DNA of 64,000 nt from Hyaloscypha bicolor E. Lineage: Eukaryota; Ascomycota; Leotiomycetes; Helotiales; Hyaloscyphaceae. The notes beneath the pieces are model-generated. The model had not been told where the DNA came from, did not search any database, and was given only the letters and a program-made list of their open reading frames with translations. The stretch is from positions 930,001-994,000 of the forward strand of contig NW_020194693.1 of the NCBI RefSeq assembly GCF_002865645.1, read 5' to 3'. Position numbers and translations under genes: made by a program. This document shows, in pieces, positions 61,369-64,000 of the stretch (position 1 is its first letter; each line of letters starts with the position of its first letter).

Positions 61369-62893
61369 TCAATCGTAATCGTAACCCCAATCATAATCGC
61401 CCCCATACCCTGAATCTTTTGCAGCTGCCTCTCGGTGATGCCGTGCTTGGTCTGTCTTCATTCTGTTTACGTTCCTTTTTGGCGGTCGAAGTTTCTGCTG
61501 GCAACTCGCACACGCTTTCATCTTGCACCCTGGGCATTGCAGCAAGTAGCTGTAACGAGAAACTGCACACTATCACAAGTCGATCGGCCCTCGATCTTGT
61601 CCCACCAGCCCTCGTGAAGGCAGGGAGAAATCGTGGCACCGGATCGCGTTTTGTGTCGTGACCCGCCGGACGACCTTGCTGGTTCTGCTTGTGCCCATGG
61701 GTTGTTATTATACCCGCTGAAACGCCTTCTTCGCTCTTCCTCTTGCTTGATACGAGCTTTCTCTAGTTCTTTCTCCAGTGCGATTCTTGCTGCCTCATCA
61801 ACCTCCTTTTGCCGTTGTTTGGCTTCTGCCTCTCGTTCATGCCATTCTCTCCAATATTTCGCTTGCTGCTCGCTCCGGGCTTTCTCCCTTGCTTCTCTCT
61901 CAATTCTCTCTCTTTCCAATTGCTCCTTCCAAGCTCTGGTCCTTGCTTCTCTCTCAACTCTCTCCTTCTCCATTCTTTCCCTCTGGGCCTTCTCCCTGGC
62001 CTCTTTCTCTATCCTTTCCTTCTCCCGCCTCGCTCTCTCTTTCTTCCGAAGTACAACCTCCTCAAGTACACTTCTAGCAGCATCATCTTTCTGATCCCCA
62101 ACCTCCTTTTCTCTTTCTTTGACCCTCAACCGCTCCTCCCAAACCCTTAAGTCTTCGTCCTTTCTCCCCAGCTCTCGCTCCTTAAAGCGTATACTATGCA
62201 TCCTATCAATCCTCACCTTGCCCTTCTTCTCCTTCTCCTCTTCCGTCTCAGCTGGCTTCCCATAAATCGGATTCAGCATCCACCGTGTCCAACTATTCTT
62301 CGCCGCCTCTTCATCCCTCTCCGCTTTCTCATTTTCCTCAAGCTCCCGTATTGCAGCCTGCAGCTTCCGAATCTCTCGCTTTAGCTCGAAGATAGCATCG
62401 TCGTGCACCTTCCTGCTTTTCACCCATGTGGCCGCGCGCTCGGCTCTCGCTTTGTTTATCGCCGCAATGCCGGTAATTTCTGTGCTGATGTCTTCTTCAT
62501 CCTGTTTTGGCTTCGTCTTCGATGTGCCAGGCGCCTTAGGAGTAGCATTTGCCGCTCGTGTCGTTGGTTTGGATTTGATTTGAGGGTAAAGGCCATCGTA
62601 GGCTCGGCGTTTGTTCACGTCTTTGAGTGTTTCATACGCTTCTCCTAGCTTTTTATTGCCGGTGCAATCATCAGTAACGGCATGAAAACATGACAAAGAT
62701 TAAGAAGCCTCTCTGAAGTAAGGAAACTCTGGCACACCAGCTGAAATGCTTCCGTAGCGTCGTGCTTTTTATTCCTGTCCGGGTGAAGCAGGAGGGCTAG
62801 CTGCCTGTACGACTTGGTGATCGTCTCTGTGGTTGCTGATTGGTCGACCTTTAGGACAAGATAGTAGTCTTCGGTGATGACTGCAGGCGCCAT
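61369..62893 (-). CDS. J-domain (DnaJ/Hsp40) protein with coiled coil and C-terminal zinc-binding module; probable frameshift
   Basis: Exon 62738-62893, an 89-nt intron (62649-62737, GTGTGC..AAAAG), and exon 2 from 62648. The J domain is at residues about 8-75: DYYLVLKVDQSA, HPD at 37-39, LGEAYETLKDVNKRRAYDG. Residues about 125-350 are a charged Glu/Lys/Arg coiled coil (KERIEKEAREKAQRERMEKE). Near the end is CLHEGWWDKIEGRSTCD. In the given sequence the frame then runs to a stop at 61518. One base further round, at about 61570, the other frame gives a second cysteine, then YLLQCPGCKMKACASCQ, and continues to 61369 ending DYDWGYDYD. That restores the CxxC...CxxC pattern of this fungal J-protein family, so a one-base deletion (real or a sequence error) is likely. 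J proteins stimulate Hsp70 ATPase; the client is unknown. Confidence 0.85.
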
Positions 62894-63340
62894 GCCTTCA
62901 CTTTGTTTCCATCCCCTATGTCTGAATTAACTTGGAATGTTTGTTTAAAGTGCTTTATGACTTATTATGGACAGAGCCGCATGGAAGGGGAGGGTTTGTT
63001 TGCTGTCAATGCATTGTCGAATGTTACACAGCAGTTCTTGTGACACATTGCTGTCCCAATCAGGAGTGTAATCGACGAGACCTTGGACAATCTGACAAAA
63101 GTAACAAGAATACCAAAACCAACAGACCTTCATGGAAAATTGCGAGGAGATCTCGGGAAGCAAAAGTGTAAACGGGAAAGCATTGTTTTCATTCCCGAGA
63201 ACATTGCCATTCCCTATCCTCAACTCAACTCATCTCTCTCCAAACAGCACTTAAATATTGGTATCATCATCCACCAATGCAACCCCATCTATGCTCTTTC
63301 GCTCGCTATTCAAATATGATCAATATGCAATACTATACAT
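62894..63340. other. Intergenic region
   Basis: No gene or RNA is recognised. It contains the promoter of the J-domain gene and the 3' flank of TRS120. Confidence 0.5.
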
Positions 63341-64000
63341 TTACTCATCATTGTCATCATCATCACTGTCCTCATCCCGGACCAAAACAATGCACGGCTC
63401 TCTCGAATGCCAAATCCTCCTCTCTTTCGCGCCAAGAATAGCGTCCATCATCGTCCTTGTATTTGCTCTCGGTCTCCTTCCCTCAGTTGGCTTTTCGTCA
63501 TGGGGAGACTCTTGGAGTCGAGCTTCTTCTACGGAGGCGCTGATTTCGAATTCGCCTCTCGCGAGAGGCGTTAGCCCAATACGGATCTCGGCGGTTTCGT
63601 GGCCTGGGAGGTCGGGGAGAACTTCTTGTTGGATGCCGTTCCAGACTAGCTTCTTTGACAGGTCGAGCGAAATATTGTGTGGTTGATTCCTGATTGAAGG
63701 CTGGATGCGAAGGAATGGGGATATTGTACCTGAAGTTCGGTTCGTGATCTTGACTTTGAGCTCAGAGAAGCTGTCTGTGAAAAGCTCCTGCTTTAAGTCA
63801 CGACTTCCAATACCGTTGACAGAAAGTTCAATACCGATATCGTCGATCTTGAGGGCTTCAATCATGCGCGGAGTCAACCTGAGCCCTCGAAGTTCGATCT
63901 CGCCATACCTATGAGGCCCTGATTTTGTAACCCAGGCGCCGTGAAGGATCTTGAGGATTTCCTCCCGGTACCAGAATGCTTCGCGGCTCGCTCGTTCTGT
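63341..64000 (-). CDS. trs120: TRS120 / hypA, TRAPPII complex subunit, C-terminal part (5' end beyond window)
   Basis: 220 codons are open to the window edge, so this is the 3' end of a longer minus-strand gene. The segment reads ASREAFWYREEILK, GEIELRGLRLTPRMIEALK, then a beta-rich domain with FSELKVKITNRTS and LDLSKKLVWNGIQQEVLPDLP. It ends with RRIWHSREPCIVLV and an acidic tail EDSDDDDNDE. These match the C-terminus of the Trs120/TRAPPC9 family (HypA in Aspergillus). As part of TRAPPII at the late Golgi it acts in activating Rab11/Ypt31-type GTPases for exocytosis and hyphal growth. No intron is apparent in this part. Confidence 0.9.
   Translation of the reverse strand, partial: TERASREAFWYREEILKILHGAWVTKSGPHRYGEIELRGLRLTPRMIEALKIDDIGIELSVNGIGSRDLKQELFTDSFSELKVKITNRTSGTISPFLRIQPSIRNQPHNISLDLSKKLVWNGIQQEVLPDLPGHETAEIRIGLTPLARGEFEISASVEEARLQESPHDEKPTEGRRPRANTRTMMDAILGAKERRIWHSREPCIVLVRDEDSDDDDNDE

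Overview
The window reads as nuclear DNA of a filamentous ascomycete (Pezizomycotina, possibly a leotiomycete; inferred from gene types, not proven). Genes have short introns of about 48-90 nt with GTAAGT-like donors and CTAAC-like branch sites. GC-balanced gene blocks alternate with very AT-rich blocks in which CA and TG dinucleotides are almost absent, the pattern left by repeat-induced point mutation (RIP: CpA to TpA on either strand).

Layout. 1-3300 is RIP-degraded AT-rich DNA. 3301-9100 is a gene island holding one large NLR-type receptor gene (nucleoside-phosphorylase-like sensor, NACHT NTPase, 18 ankyrin repeats), whose ankyrin array runs on past its stop codon as a decayed tail. 9101-33600 is a 24-kb graveyard of RIP-mutated retroelements. 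It contains an 8,005-bp Ty3/Gypsy element with two 205-bp LTRs, a RIP-mutated tandem array, and a 12,200-bp Ty3/Gypsy element with two 274-bp LTRs flanked by TTTATT. The larger element is inserted into the 5' end of a third, related copy. Reverse-transcriptase remnants are legible on the minus strand in both large elements. 33607-36276 holds two adjoining gene fragments at the edge of the AT block: the tail of a C2H2-type fungal protein and a Rho-GEF (ROM2-like) C-terminus with PH and CNH but no DH domain.

37587-64000 is ordinary gene space. In order: a PH-domain protein (-), a polytopic membrane protein (-), a fungal protein ending in 28 hexapeptide repeats (+), a 530-bp hAT-type MITE with perfect 12-bp TIRs and an 8-bp target duplication, HUS1 (-), a long disordered protein (-), two or three small doubtful ORFs (+), a chloroperoxidase-like pseudogene whose heme-ligand codon is a stop (-), a protein with a ubiquitin-like domain (-), an MDR-type alcohol dehydrogenase/quinone reductase (-), a J-domain protein with a probable single-base frameshift in its C-terminal zinc-binding module (-), and the 3' end of TRS120 (-).

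The genes form no obvious pathway or cluster. HUS1 (checkpoint clamp), TRS120 (TRAPPII trafficking) and the J-protein are housekeeping. The NLR, the hexapeptide-repeat protein and the membrane protein are accessory. No CRISPR array, rRNA or convincing tRNA was seen. No clearly new biological system could be established. The most unusual items are the NLR bordered by RIP blocks, the hexapeptide-repeat gene, the GEF/zinc-finger junction, the nested retroelements and the MITE.
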